From CAIMZW01 sp037142435 (GTDB lineage Bacteria; Actinomycetota; Actinomycetes; Nanopelagicales; Nanopelagicaceae), in the NCBI GenBank assembly GCA_037142435.1, contig JBAXAO010000032.1:1-15056 (forward strand): a stretch of DNA of 15,056 bases. Reading direction: 5' to 3'. Shown one piece after another: positions 1 to 6,161 of the stretch. The translations under genes were made by a program, and so were the position numbers. Under the pieces are notes generated by a model. That model saw nothing but the letters and a program-made list of their open reading frames with translations. It had not been told where the DNA came from and did no database searches. Numbering within the stretch: the first letter of the stretch is position 1; each line of letters begins with the position of its first letter.

Positions 1-89
1 TCGGACATCTCTTGAGAGACGTCGATATCAACGATTCGACCGGGGTTCTCTCCAGGTTTTGGGAGAACGGCTTTGGGGGTGCGTGCCAT
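1..89 (-). CDS. DNA topoisomerase IV / gyrase subunit A, N-terminal fragment (cut by window edge)
   Basis: An ATG at 89-87 on the minus strand opens a frame that runs off the left edge, giving 29 residues. The stretch IVDIDVSQEM, after a short basic/proline-rich lead, resembles the N-terminus of actinobacterial topoisomerase IV subunit A (ParC, typically I-L-D-I-D-V followed by an EM pair) more than gyrase A. Such enzymes are type IIA topoisomerase breakage-rejoining subunits that decatenate or relax DNA. The catalytic tyrosine region lies outside the window, so the call rests on this short piece. The start has a -10-like CAAGAT seven bases upstream and no Shine-Dalgarno, so it may be leaderless. 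It follows the sugar kinase gene on the same strand after 29 bp. GyrA remains the alternative. Confidence 0.62.
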   Translation of the reverse strand, partial: MARTPKAVLPKPGENPGRIVDIDVSQEMS

Positions 90-95
90 GCGGGC

Positions 96-104
96 TATCT
101 TGCC
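96..104 (-). promoter_or_regulatory. Putative leaderless promoter of the topoisomerase gene
   Basis: The minus strand reads GGCAAGATA here. The CAAGAT core (102-97) ends seven bases before the ATG at 89, the spacing expected if transcription starts at or next to the start codon. The preceding TGG gives an extended -10 look. I see no convincing -35 box. The same nonamer occurs before the phosphodiesterase gene and rplS. Confidence 0.45.
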
Positions 105-118
105 AAGAGATGAGGCAG

Positions 119-1006
119 TTACAGCGCAGCGACAAGCGGTCTGGCGCCAATTAATGAAACGCAATGGGCGGCAAGTTTGGTTCCGGCCGTGAGAGCGCTC
201 TCTAAATCTCCGCCTTCGCCCCACACTCGAATAAAACCAGCAGCAAAGGAATCGCCTGCGCCAGTTGTATCAACGACGGTTGTTGGAAGAGCAGGAAGTT
301 GAATGACTGATCCACCGCGCTGAAGTCCGAGAACTCCACCGGCACCCCGCTTAATCACGACAATTTCGCTGAATTGAAGTAAATCTTCTGCGGCGTGCAC
401 CGGATTTGCTAATCCAGTAAGGAAGTGCGCTTCTTCTTCATTGAGAATGAGAACGTCCATCGAAGAGAGCCAACTGCGAACGCTTTCGACGCCAACTTCG
501 GCAAGGACTCCAACGGAAGCTGGATCGAAAACAATCTTTATATTTTTTTGATGAGCCAGGTCGATGATTTGGCGAACTCCGGGCCTGGAGGCCGGATTAA
601 TCATGGGATAGCCAGAAAGATAAATGCTGGTGATCTCCTCGAGGTCGGGTAGATCTTGTGGGCCAAGCCCAGAGTTGGCGCCCCAATCCGGAAACATAGT
701 GCGTTCGCCACTTTTATCAACTAGCACGATGACGACTCCAGTATTTCGCCCGGGAATAACGGTATTTGAATGCCGGACTCCGAATCGATCGAGTTCGGCT
801 TGGACGGTTTTTCCGGCTGCATCATCCCCAACTCGGGCGATCAGAAATGTGGGAACACCAGTATGTGCCAGCCAAGTAGCAACATTTGCCGCCGCTCCGC
901 CTCCGTGAGTTGAAATACGAGCCCGAGTATCGCTGGCGTAATTGATGGGGGATTCTAAGATAGCCACGACATCGAGCATGATGTCGCCGATGCAAAGAAT
1001 CTTCAT
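119..1006 (-). CDS. PfkB-family carbohydrate kinase, probable pseudouridine kinase
   Basis: This 295-residue ribokinase/PfkB-superfamily kinase phosphorylates a sugar or nucleoside hydroxyl with ATP. Visible signatures are GDIMLDV at residues 7-13, the glycine-rich substrate segment HGGGAAANVA near residues 34-43, and the C-terminal PfkB signature DTTGAGDSFAAGF starting at residue 246, in which D252 is the expected catalytic base. Length is normal for the family. It lies 18 bp downstream of psuG on the same strand, so the two are very likely co-transcribed. Kinases paired with PsuG (as in the E. coli psuK-psuG operon) phosphorylate pseudouridine to pseudouridine 5'-phosphate, the PsuG substrate. 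The family is certain. The substrate is inferred only from context, and ribose, adenosine or another sugar is possible. No clear Shine-Dalgarno precedes the ATG, so translation may depend on coupling to psuG. Confidence 0.9.
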   Translation of the reverse strand: MKILCIGDIMLDVVAILESPINYASDTRARISTHGGGAAANVATWLAHTGVPTFLIARVGDDAAGKTVQAELDRFGVRHSNTVIPGRNTGVVIVLVDKSGERTMFPDWGANSGLGPQDLPDLEEITSIYLSGYPMINPASRPGVRQIIDLAHQKNIKIVFDPASVGVLAEVGVESVRSWLSSMDVLILNEEEAHFLTGLANPVHAAEDLLQFSEIVVIKRGAGGVLGLQRGGSVIQLPALPTTVVDTTGAGDSFAAGFIRVWGEGGDLESALTAGTKLAAHCVSLIGARPLVAAL

Positions 1007-1024
1007 TTTAGTTTTGATAACGAG

Positions 1025-1909
1025 TTAGAGCGCAAGCGCGATCTCGGCAGCAAGTCTGGAATTGGATTTGATGATGTCGATGTTCACTCTCAAGGATTCG
1101 CCATTACTTGCCGAATGGAAGTGTTCGAGCAGGAAAGGTGTTACGGCTTTGCCGGTGATGTGGGCCGCCTCTGCGGCAGTTAGACCTTCCTGCAAAATTC
1201 GATCGTGAAGTGCCAGATCCATTTGATGGAGTACTGGGTTAGTTACAACGATGGCGCAGTCATTTGTACGCAGTCCAAAGCGGTTAGCCCATATGTTGGA
1301 TACTTCTTCTGCCGAATCAACTCGATGTTCAATTTCGAAACCAGAGTCGGTTAAATAAAAACCAGGGAATTTATTGGTGCGATACCCCAGAACGGGAACT
1401 GCCAATGTTTCCAATCGCTCGAGAGTTCCAGGTACATCCAAAATGGATTTCACACCAGCGCAGACGATAACGATGGGGATTCGCGCCAGAGCTAACAAGT
1501 CGGCTGATTCGTCATAACTGTGACCACGGTGGACACCACCAAGCCCACCAGTTGCAAAGACAGAAATTCCGGCCAAGTGAGCGATGTGAGCAGTCGCTGC
1601 AACGGTCGTGGCAGCACTGGCTTTAGTCGCTTCAACGATTGCCAGGTCGCGAGTAGACGCCTTCACTACATTGTCATCGTTAGCAATTCGTTCCAGTTGA
1701 TCGGTTTCTAGGCCAACAAAGATCTCCCCGTCAATGAGTGCAATCGTGGCTGGCACAGCACCAGCATCGCGAACGATGGCTTCCACTTCGTGGGCAACTT
1801 CCAGATTCCGCGGGCGAGGAAGCCCATGGCTGATGATTGTTGATTCCAGCGCCACGATGGGCTTTCCTGAACTTTGGGCGGCTTCGACTTCTCGCGAAAA
1901 CTTGATCAT
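1025..1909 (-). CDS. psuG: Pseudouridine-5'-phosphate glycosidase
   Basis: This 294-residue protein matches the IndA/PsuG family over its full length. PsuG reversibly cleaves the C-C glycosidic bond of pseudouridine 5'-phosphate to uracil and ribose 5-phosphate in the cytoplasm. Recognisable family segments are VALESTIISHGLP near residues 19-31, GAVPATIALIDG near 50-61, VFATGGLGGVHRG around 117-129, VCAGVKSILDVPGTLE near 149-164, and the GYRTNKFPGFY and DSGF region after that. Nothing looks truncated and no key block is missing. The ATG at 1909 has a -10-like TAACCT seven bases upstream and no Shine-Dalgarno, suggesting a leaderless transcript. It is the first gene of a two-gene unit with the PfkB kinase and is divergent from the phosphodiesterase gene. 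No pseudouridine transporter is visible in the window. Confidence 0.95.
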   Translation of the reverse strand: MIKFSREVEAAQSSGKPIVALESTIISHGLPRPRNLEVAHEVEAIVRDAGAVPATIALIDGEIFVGLETDQLERIANDDNVVKASTRDLAIVEATKASAATTVAATAHIAHLAGISVFATGGLGGVHRGHSYDESADLLALARIPIVIVCAGVKSILDVPGTLERLETLAVPVLGYRTNKFPGFYLTDSGFEIEHRVDSAEEVSNIWANRFGLRTNDCAIVVTNPVLHQMDLALHDRILQEGLTAAEAAHITGKAVTPFLLEHFHSASNGESLRVNIDIIKSNSRLAAEIALAL

Positions 1910-1916
1910 GCGCGAA

Positions 1917-1922
1917 AGGTTA
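1917..1922 (-). promoter_or_regulatory. Putative -10 element of leaderless psuG promoter
   Basis: TAACCT on the minus strand fits the actinobacterial TANNNT -10 pattern and ends seven bases before the psuG ATG. It shares a 77-bp divergent intergenic region with the phosphodiesterase promoter. A candidate -35, TTGGAG (1943-1938), is only 15 bases away and weak. Confidence 0.5.
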
Positions 1923-1974
1923 CTCGGTGGATGGTTGCTCCAATAATCAAGGAGTCAATTACGCAACTTTCAGG

Positions 1975-1980
1975 CAAGAT
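1975..1980 (+). promoter_or_regulatory. Putative -10 element of leaderless phosphodiesterase promoter
   Basis: CAAGAT within GGCAAGATA ends six bases before a GTG at 1987. This supports the GTG as the real start rather than the in-frame ATG at 1927, which would place 20 residues of unconserved-looking sequence across the promoters. No Shine-Dalgarno is visible at either site. Confidence 0.5.
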
Positions 1981-1986
1981 AGGCGC

Positions 1987-3084
1987 GTGCCCTTCAAACT
2001 TTCCGATCTCTCCAACTCGATATTTTCCAGTTTGGGCGTAAATCGCGAAGATCCCCTTGGGCTAGGTGAAAGTCCACACGGCCGTGAATGCATTGTCCTC
2101 ATCGATGGAATGGGATTTCAGGCGCTTGCTGAGTTCGGGCAAGAATTTCCTATCTTTTCTCGATTCACCGAGCTCGAGCGTATGGCTTCTCATTTTCCCT
2201 CCACCACCGTCACAAATCTCTCCTCGTTGGGAACGGGAGAACTTCCTGGAGTGCACGGTATGTTGGGCTATACCGTGCGCGTTCCGCATAGCGGAACACC
2301 GGGGCGGTTGTTAAATGCCCTGAAGTGGGATGAGCGAGTTGACCCCGTTATTTGGCAGAGTAGCAAAACCAATTTTGAACGGGCGCGCGAACTTGGAATT
2401 AACGTGGCGCAGGTTGCTGCTAAACGATATGAGGGCTCTGGCTTTACTCGTGCAGCGCTGCGCGGGGCAAATTATGTCGGCGCCAATCAAATTTCTGAAA
2501 TGGTTGATGGTGCCATCGCGGCGCTGGCAAAGCCACCATCTTTTGCCTATGTCTATTTGAATAATCTGGATCATGCTGGACATGAATATGGCGTGGGTTC
2601 AGAAAAATGGATGACAGCTCTCTCGATAGTTGCCGATTTGCTCACTAAACTTTCGCAGCGTCTACCTCGTGGAACTCGTATGTGGATTACCGCAGATCAT
2701 GGAATGGTCAATGTCGGCGAGAGCGTAATTCTTGGAGTCGAAAACGATCTTATGGAAAACATTTCATTACTTGGTGGCGAACCCAGGGCCCGACATCTCT
2801 ACGTGAAGGAGGACGCATTGACCGAAACAATTTCGCAGTGGCGTGAATTCTTCGGCGACCGAGTAATGATTTTAGATAAAGATGAGATCAAAAGCGGAGA
2901 GCTCTTCGGCGCTGAGGTATCACCGGAAAGTCACGATCGCATGGGTGATTTCATGGCGATACCCCGAGATGATCTAATTTTGATTGATCCTTTGCGCATT
3001 CCACAGGAAAGTTCGATGGTGGGCCACCATGGTGGCCTTTCGGAAATCGAAGTAGATATTCCGCTTCTTTCTACTGTGCTTTAG
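1987..3084 (+). CDS. Type I phosphodiesterase / nucleotide pyrophosphatase family (alkaline phosphatase superfamily)
   Basis: This 365-residue metalloenzyme of the alkaline phosphatase superfamily is closest to the type I phosphodiesterase/nucleotide pyrophosphatase family. Members hydrolyse phosphodiester or pyrophosphate bonds using two divalent metals. Visible ligand motifs, numbered from GTG 1987, are LIDGMG with D40, PSTTVTN with T74 as the probable nucleophile, NNLDHAGHEYG near residue 200, TADHGM around 237-242, and VGHHGGLS near the C-terminus. I see no signal peptide or membrane segment, so it is probably cytoplasmic. It is divergent from psuG and 40 bp ahead of the dienelactone hydrolase gene on the same strand. 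The substrate is unknown. A role with the neighbouring pseudouridine genes, for example on modified nucleotides, is only a guess. An in-frame ATG at 1927 is an alternative start. Confidence 0.88.
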   Translation: MPFKLSDLSNSIFSSLGVNREDPLGLGESPHGRECIVLIDGMGFQALAEFGQEFPIFSRFTELERMASHFPSTTVTNLSSLGTGELPGVHGMLGYTVRVPHSGTPGRLLNALKWDERVDPVIWQSSKTNFERARELGINVAQVAAKRYEGSGFTRAALRGANYVGANQISEMVDGAIAALAKPPSFAYVYLNNLDHAGHEYGVGSEKWMTALSIVADLLTKLSQRLPRGTRMWITADHGMVNVGESVILGVENDLMENISLLGGEPRARHLYVKEDALTETISQWREFFGDRVMILDKDEIKSGELFGAEVSPESHDRMGDFMAIPRDDLILIDPLRIPQESSMVGHHGGLSEIEVDIPLLSTVL

Positions 3085-3112
3085 CAGGTGGCCCAGCAGG
3101 CGAAAAGAGTAT

Positions 3113-3118
3113 TAATCT
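3113..3118 (+). promoter_or_regulatory. Putative -10 element of leaderless hydrolase promoter
   Basis: TAATCT matches TANNNT and ends exactly six bases before the ATG at 3125. There is no Shine-Dalgarno in between. The hydrolase may therefore have its own transcript although it follows the phosphodiesterase gene closely. Confidence 0.55.
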
Positions 3119-3124
3119 ATCGAC

Positions 3125-3811
3125 ATGGGTGAATCAGTTTCGTTTGCAAGTAACGGCCACAATGGCACCGGGTATCTATCTGTGCCAGCTTCTGGTTCTG
3201 GTCCGGCGGTAATTGTTATTCAAGAGTGGTGGGGTTTGGTCGGCCACATCAAAGATGTCGTGGATCGGTTCGCTGCAGCCGGATTTGTTGCCTTAGCCCC
3301 CGATCTCTACAACGGAGAATCCACGGCCGAGCCCGACGAAGCTAAAAAATTAATGATGGAATTACAAATGAAAAAAGCTGGCGAAGATATTGCTGGTGCG
3401 GCCAGTTATCTCATTGCTCGTTCGGATGTCTCTAGCGCAACTGTTGGGGCCATCGGTTTCTGCATGGGCGGAACCTTGGCAATATGGAGTGCAACCATCT
3501 CTGAAAATATTTCTGCCGCTGTCGGTTTCTATCCGGGTGGATCGTGGGAACGGACCAATCCGAACTGGAGCAACTATGCCGGGAAAGCCGCGATCATTCA
3601 TGCTGCCGAATCTGATGGAACCTCAAATGCGCCGGGAATTCAGGAAGCACTTGCAGAGATTGCAACCGCGGGCGGAAGCGCAACTGCATTCGACTACGCA
3701 GGTACCAAGCACGCTTTCTTTAATGAAGATCGTCCCGAAGTTTATGATGCACCGGCAGCCGAATTAGCTTGGACTCGGACCCTTGATTTCTTGCGTAGCG
3801 CGGTGAAGTAG
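3125..3811 (+). CDS. Dienelactone hydrolase family protein
   Basis: This 228-residue alpha/beta hydrolase has the full dienelactone hydrolase signature. The nucleophile is Cys, not Ser, in GFCMGG (C113). D164 in ESDG and H196 in TKHAFFNE complete the triad, and E34 in QEWWGL corresponds to the glutamate that activates the cysteine in the family. Length is typical and there is no signal peptide, so it is cytoplasmic. Characterised members open dienelactone in chloroaromatic degradation, but many bacterial homologues have unknown ester or lactone substrates. No aromatic-degradation genes are nearby, so the substrate stays open. It follows the phosphodiesterase gene by 40 bp and converges on sepH, with only two bases between their stop codons. 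Confidence 0.93.
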   Translation: MGESVSFASNGHNGTGYLSVPASGSGPAVIVIQEWWGLVGHIKDVVDRFAAAGFVALAPDLYNGESTAEPDEAKKLMMELQMKKAGEDIAGAASYLIARSDVSSATVGAIGFCMGGTLAIWSATISENISAAVGFYPGGSWERTNPNWSNYAGKAAIIHAAESDGTSNAPGIQEALAEIATAGGSATAFDYAGTKHAFFNEDRPEVYDAPAAELAWTRTLDFLRSAVK

Positions 3812-3825
3812 GACTATTCCTCTTC
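3805..3825. terminator. Possible shared hairpin between convergent stop codons
   Basis: GAAG-T-AGGA, loop CTAT, TCCT-CTTC can fold into an eight-pair stem with one bulged base. The stop codons of the hydrolase (3809-3811) and sepH (3816-3814) both lie inside it. A true U-tract is absent on either strand (only GTTT on the plus side), so a bidirectional terminator function is weakly supported. Confidence 0.3.
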
Positions 3826-4644
3826 GTTTGGATCTATTTGAGATGAATCATCGCCTTTGGCTCCAAACATGATGTCATCCCAAGAAGGAATCTTAATGCG
3901 CTTGGTGACGCCATCCCGTTTGGCATCAGGGGCGATCTCTTCAGTACGTAAAGGTTGAATCGGCGCACTTTCGCTCTCGATATTTTCTGGGCGAACTGCG
4001 ACCAAGCGTGGTGCCGGCGCTGAATTTTCATTCTGATAAATAATTCCGTGGGTAGGCGTCTTAACGCGTTGATCGCGCTCGTCGCCATTAATCCAACGAG
4101 CACCGTCATCTTCGGCAATAAGGGCTCTTTTATGCAGGTCAAAATTCCAATGGGCTGATGACGTTCCCTCGCGACTTGGGTAATTGAGAATAATTTCCCA
4201 AGTGCCATCCTCAAAGCGGAAAGTGTTCCATTCGACTTCTTCCATATCCACGCCACGAGGAGCCAGTTGCGAGTGAGCAGCAAGCCCTAACAAGGGGGAA
4301 TTGGAATCGCGGCGGAGTGGGGATTTCAGAGCGATATCGATGACATACGCGCGCTCTTGCAAGATAGGGCCGGCATATTTGTCGATCTTTTCCAGGGTCC
4401 ATCCTGAGAGCTGGGAGATTTCATCAAAACTGGCGCCAGCGCGTAAGCGCGCCTGGACTTCTTTAACGGTGATCACATCGTTGTCGTTCTGGTCGTAGTA
4501 ATTTGAAACCGCGACGAGCCTGGGTTGGGAAATGGCCGCGCGCAGATCCTCGTCTAAGGGAAGCCGAAATTCATTTCCTTCATCATCTGTCAGAAGCACG
4601 TATGCGCCATCTTCGCTTCTTCCAAGGAATCTAATTTCGGTCAC
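3814..4644 (-). CDS. sepH: SepH, FtsZ-associated cell division protein (DUF3071)
   Basis: This 276-residue protein matches the actinobacterial SepH architecture. It has an N-terminal DUF3071 domain with a helix-turn-helix (roughly residues 55-95, including EVQARLRAGASFDEISQLSG), a middle region rich in Trp and charged residues, and a long disordered acidic/proline tail. Near the C-terminus is the conserved motif PSWDDIMFG (253-261). SepH is known in Streptomyces and mycobacteria to bind FtsZ and promote Z-ring assembly. I chose the GTG at 4644 (VTEIRFLG) because family members begin there and a -10-like CACTCT lies six bases upstream. The frame stays open upstream to an ATG at 4686, but the extra 14 residues look unrelated to the family. 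It is divergent from the inositol monophosphatase gene and convergent with the hydrolase. Confidence 0.93.
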   Translation of the reverse strand: MTEIRFLGRSEDGAYVLLTDDEGNEFRLPLDEDLRAAISQPRLVAVSNYYDQNDNDVITVKEVQARLRAGASFDEISQLSGWTLEKIDKYAGPILQERAYVIDIALKSPLRRDSNSPLLGLAAHSQLAPRGVDMEEVEWNTFRFEDGTWEIILNYPSREGTSSAHWNFDLHKRALIAEDDGARWINGDERDQRVKTPTHGIIYQNENSAPAPRLVAVRPENIESESAPIQPLRTEEIAPDAKRDGVTKRIKIPSWDDIMFGAKGDDSSQIDPNEEE

Positions 4645-4650
4645 AGGACA

Positions 4651-4656
4651 AGAGTG
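4651..4656 (-). promoter_or_regulatory. Putative -10 element of leaderless sepH promoter
   Basis: CACTCT on the minus strand ends six bases before the chosen GTG start. It keeps the A at position 2 and the T at position 6 of the -10 consensus but has C at position 1, so it is a weaker match. It is supported mainly by its spacing and its agreement with the family start. Confidence 0.38.
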
Positions 4657-4710
4657 CCACAGGCGGAGAGTAAATCGCGGGAGCACGTACCAAATGCCAG
4701 AGGCTAAGGA

Positions 4711-4716
4711 TAGATT
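4711..4716 (+). promoter_or_regulatory. Putative -10 element of leaderless inositol monophosphatase promoter
   Basis: TAGATT fits TANNNT and ends exactly six bases before the ATG at 4723. No Shine-Dalgarno is present. This is one of the clearest leaderless arrangements in the window. Confidence 0.55.
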
Positions 4717-4722
4717 TCGCGC

Positions 4723-5499
4723 ATGAGTGAAATCTTTGACACTGCAGAGTTGCTGGCATTGGCGATCCGAGTAGCCGAGTCGGCCGGCGCGCTGCTAATG
4801 CAACGGCCCGAAGTTCTCGATGTTCATCAAAAGACCTCGGCAGTTGATTTTGCCACCCAAATGGATCATGCCAGCGAAAAATTAATCGTCGAATCGCTTC
4901 TGGCAGCTAGGCCTGGCGATGGAATCATTGGCGAAGAGGGCAGTACTCGCCCTTCAAAATCTGGCTTGACCTGGGTGATCGATCCGCTCGATGGCACCGT
5001 CAATTATTACTACGGACTTCCGGGCTGGAATGTCAGCATCGCGGCGAAGGATACGGAAGGGGTTCTCGTCGGAGCGGTCTTTGCCCCCAGTGTGAAAACC
5101 CTCTGGAGCGCCAGCCGTGGCGGCGGTGCCTTTCAAAACGGTGTCGCAATTTCTTGCAATGACCCCATTCAACTCAATCGAGCGTTGATCTCGACCGGTT
5201 TTTCCTACGACTTGGAGCTTCGCCACGATCAGGCAGCCCGCATCGCTCGCCTCATCCCTCAGATTCGAGATTTGCGTCGAATTGGGGCGGCAGCGGTCGA
5301 TTTGTGCCATGTCGCAGCCGGAATGGTCGATGGCTACTTCGAAGCCACGCTCAATGAGTGGGATTTGGCGGCCGGTGGGCTGGTGGCACGCGAGGCTGGG
5401 GCGATTGTCACTGGTCGGCACGGTGGGCCAGCCAACCACGAGATGGTCATTGCTGCTGGGCCTACCCTGCACGCTCAGTTGGTGGCCGCGGTCGATTAA
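4723..5499 (+). CDS. Inositol monophosphatase family protein
   Basis: This 258-residue Mg2+-dependent sugar phosphatase belongs to the inositol monophosphatase superfamily. All metal-site motifs are present: GEEGS with E71, WVIDPLDGTVNY with D87, D90 and T92, and EWDLAAGG with D214. The family hydrolyses myo-inositol 1-phosphate and related sugar or nucleotide phosphates such as histidinol phosphate, fructose 1,6-bisphosphate or PAP. Sequence alone does not settle the substrate. In actinobacteria a gene of this family lies near sepH, as here, where the two are divergent with 78 bp between them. In organisms making inositol lipids or mycothiol it could supply inositol. It has no signal peptide and normal length. 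The next gene, rplS, is separated by 118 bp with its own promoter. Confidence 0.92.
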   Translation: MSEIFDTAELLALAIRVAESAGALLMQRPEVLDVHQKTSAVDFATQMDHASEKLIVESLLAARPGDGIIGEEGSTRPSKSGLTWVIDPLDGTVNYYYGLPGWNVSIAAKDTEGVLVGAVFAPSVKTLWSASRGGGAFQNGVAISCNDPIQLNRALISTGFSYDLELRHDQAARIARLIPQIRDLRRIGAAAVDLCHVAAGMVDGYFEATLNEWDLAAGGLVAREAGAIVTGRHGGPANHEMVIAAGPTLHAQLVAAVD

Positions 5500-5525
5500 C
5501 CTCCCGTCAGCGCCTAGGGGCCAAA

Positions 5526-5555
5526 TTGTCGCTTAGCGCGTGCTTGTGGCAAGAT
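5526..5555 (+). promoter_or_regulatory. Putative rplS promoter
   Basis: TTGTCG (5526-5531) and CAAGAT (5550-5555), separated by 18 bases, form the most complete -35/-10 pair I can see in the window. TGG before CAAGAT resembles an extended -10. Transcription would start near 5562, giving a leader of about 55 bases before rplS. The core GGCAAGATA is also found before the topoisomerase and phosphodiesterase genes. Confidence 0.55.
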
Positions 5556-5563
5556 ACGACCCT

Positions 5564-5577
5564 TGGCAGATACGCCA
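5564..5577 (+). other. Small hairpin at the start of the rplS leader
   Basis: TGGC (5564-5567) and GCCA (5574-5577) can pair around a six-base loop at the very start of the predicted rplS transcript. The segment GGCAGATACG here is also a near-repeat of GGCAAGATACG in the promoter just upstream. A regulatory role, such as L19 autoregulation, is possible but has no further support here. Confidence 0.2.
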
Positions 5578-5607
5578 TTTACGAATTCATCGAACTTCTT
5601 TTACGTT

Positions 5608-5611
5608 AGGA
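5608..5611 (+). promoter_or_regulatory. rplS ribosome binding site
   Basis: AGGA lies six bases before the ATG at 5618. It fixes this start rather than the in-frame ATG at 5540, which would add 26 residues overlapping the promoter. Confidence 0.6.
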
Positions 5612-5617
5612 CCTGTT

Positions 5618-6133
5618 ATGAACGTGCTCGACGCGGTAGATGCGGCTTCACTCCGCTCGGATCTCATCAATTTCCGTCCAGGAGATGAAATCAAGGTTCA
5701 CGTTCGTGTTATCGAAGGTAGCAAGAGCCGTATCCAGGTTTTCCAAGGAATTGTTATCCGCCGTCAGGGTTCTGGCGTCCGCGAGACCTTCACCATCCGC
5801 AAGCTTTCCTACGGCGTCGGCGTCGAACGTACTTTCCCAGTTCACACCCCGGTCATTGAAAAGTTTGAAATGGTTCGCCGTGGCGATGTTCGCCGCGCCA
5901 AGCTGTACTACTTGCGCGACCTACGCGGCAAGGCTGCAAAGATCAAAGAGCGCCGTGGCGCCAACAACGAATTCATCGTTGAAGAGGTTCCAGTTGCTGT
6001 TGTTGCAACTCCAGCCCCAGTCGTCGAGACTCCCGTTGAAGCAGTCGTCGAGGCACCTGTTGAAGCAGTCGTCGAGGCACCTGTTGAAGCAGTTGTCGAT
6101 GCTGTTGCCGACGACGCAACTCCTACTGCCTAA
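5618..6133 (+). CDS. rplS: 50S ribosomal protein L19 with a repetitive C-terminal extension
   Basis: Residues 1 to about 120 are a standard bacterial L19, located at the 30S/50S interface of the large subunit. Visible segments include FRPGDEIKVHVRVIEG, FQGIVIRRQGSG, FTIRKLSYGVGVERTFP and the basic LRDLRGKAAKIKE end. The protein is 171 residues, about 50 longer than the usual 115-120. The extra tail is low-complexity Val/Glu/Ala/Pro with three eight-residue units of PVEAVVEA type (139-162), then an acidic end. The first two units are almost identical in DNA. The start is fixed by AGGA six bases upstream and by family alignment. The gene heads rplS-lepB-rnhB. In many bacteria trmD precedes rplS, but here the preceding gene is an inositol monophosphatase. 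Confidence 0.97.
   Translation: MNVLDAVDAASLRSDLINFRPGDEIKVHVRVIEGSKSRIQVFQGIVIRRQGSGVRETFTIRKLSYGVGVERTFPVHTPVIEKFEMVRRGDVRRAKLYYLRDLRGKAAKIKERRGANNEFIVEEVPVAVVATPAPVVETPVEAVVEAPVEAVVEAPVEAVVDAVADDATPTA
6032..6103 (+). repeat. Three tandem 24-bp repeats in the 3' end of rplS
   Basis: The units 6032-6055, 6056-6079 and 6080-6103 each encode P-V-E-A-V-V-(E/D)-A. Units 1 and 2 differ at one base as I read them. Unit 3 has a few changes and encodes D in place of E. Near identity at synonymous positions suggests recent in-frame duplication, and copy number may vary between strains. Confidence 0.85.
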
Positions 6134-6161
6134 CGGCAATTTCCTCACACTTCATTAACTA

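Noticed and set aside
1927..1986. Upstream ATG start for the phosphodiesterase gene
   Set aside because: The 20 extra residues lack family character and the reading would cross the divergent promoter region; GTG 1987 has a -10-like element six bases ahead.
3834..4283. Open frame inside sepH in another frame on the same strand
   Set aside because: No family features, no start signal, and sepH accounts for the region fully.
4645..4686. Upstream ATG start for sepH
   Set aside because: The 14 extra residues do not resemble SepH N-termini, and the GTG at 4644 aligns with the family start.
4954..5472. Long open frame (172 codons) antisense to the inositol monophosphatase gene
   Set aside because: The plus-strand frame has complete inositol monophosphatase motifs, and the antisense product shows no recognisable family or start signal.
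5540..5617. Upstream in-frame extension of rplS from an ATG at 5540
   Set aside because: It would overlap the -10 element, and the ATG at 5618 has an AGGA site at good spacing and matches the L19 N-terminus.
6127..6140. TGCC-TAAC-GGCA at the rplS stop as a terminator
   Set aside because: Four-pair stem and no U-tract; lepB follows closely and is probably in the same transcript.
5640..6158. Alternative-frame open reading frame over rplS
   Set aside because: It is a Ser/Leu-rich frame shadow of L19, its repeats mirroring the rplS tandem repeat.
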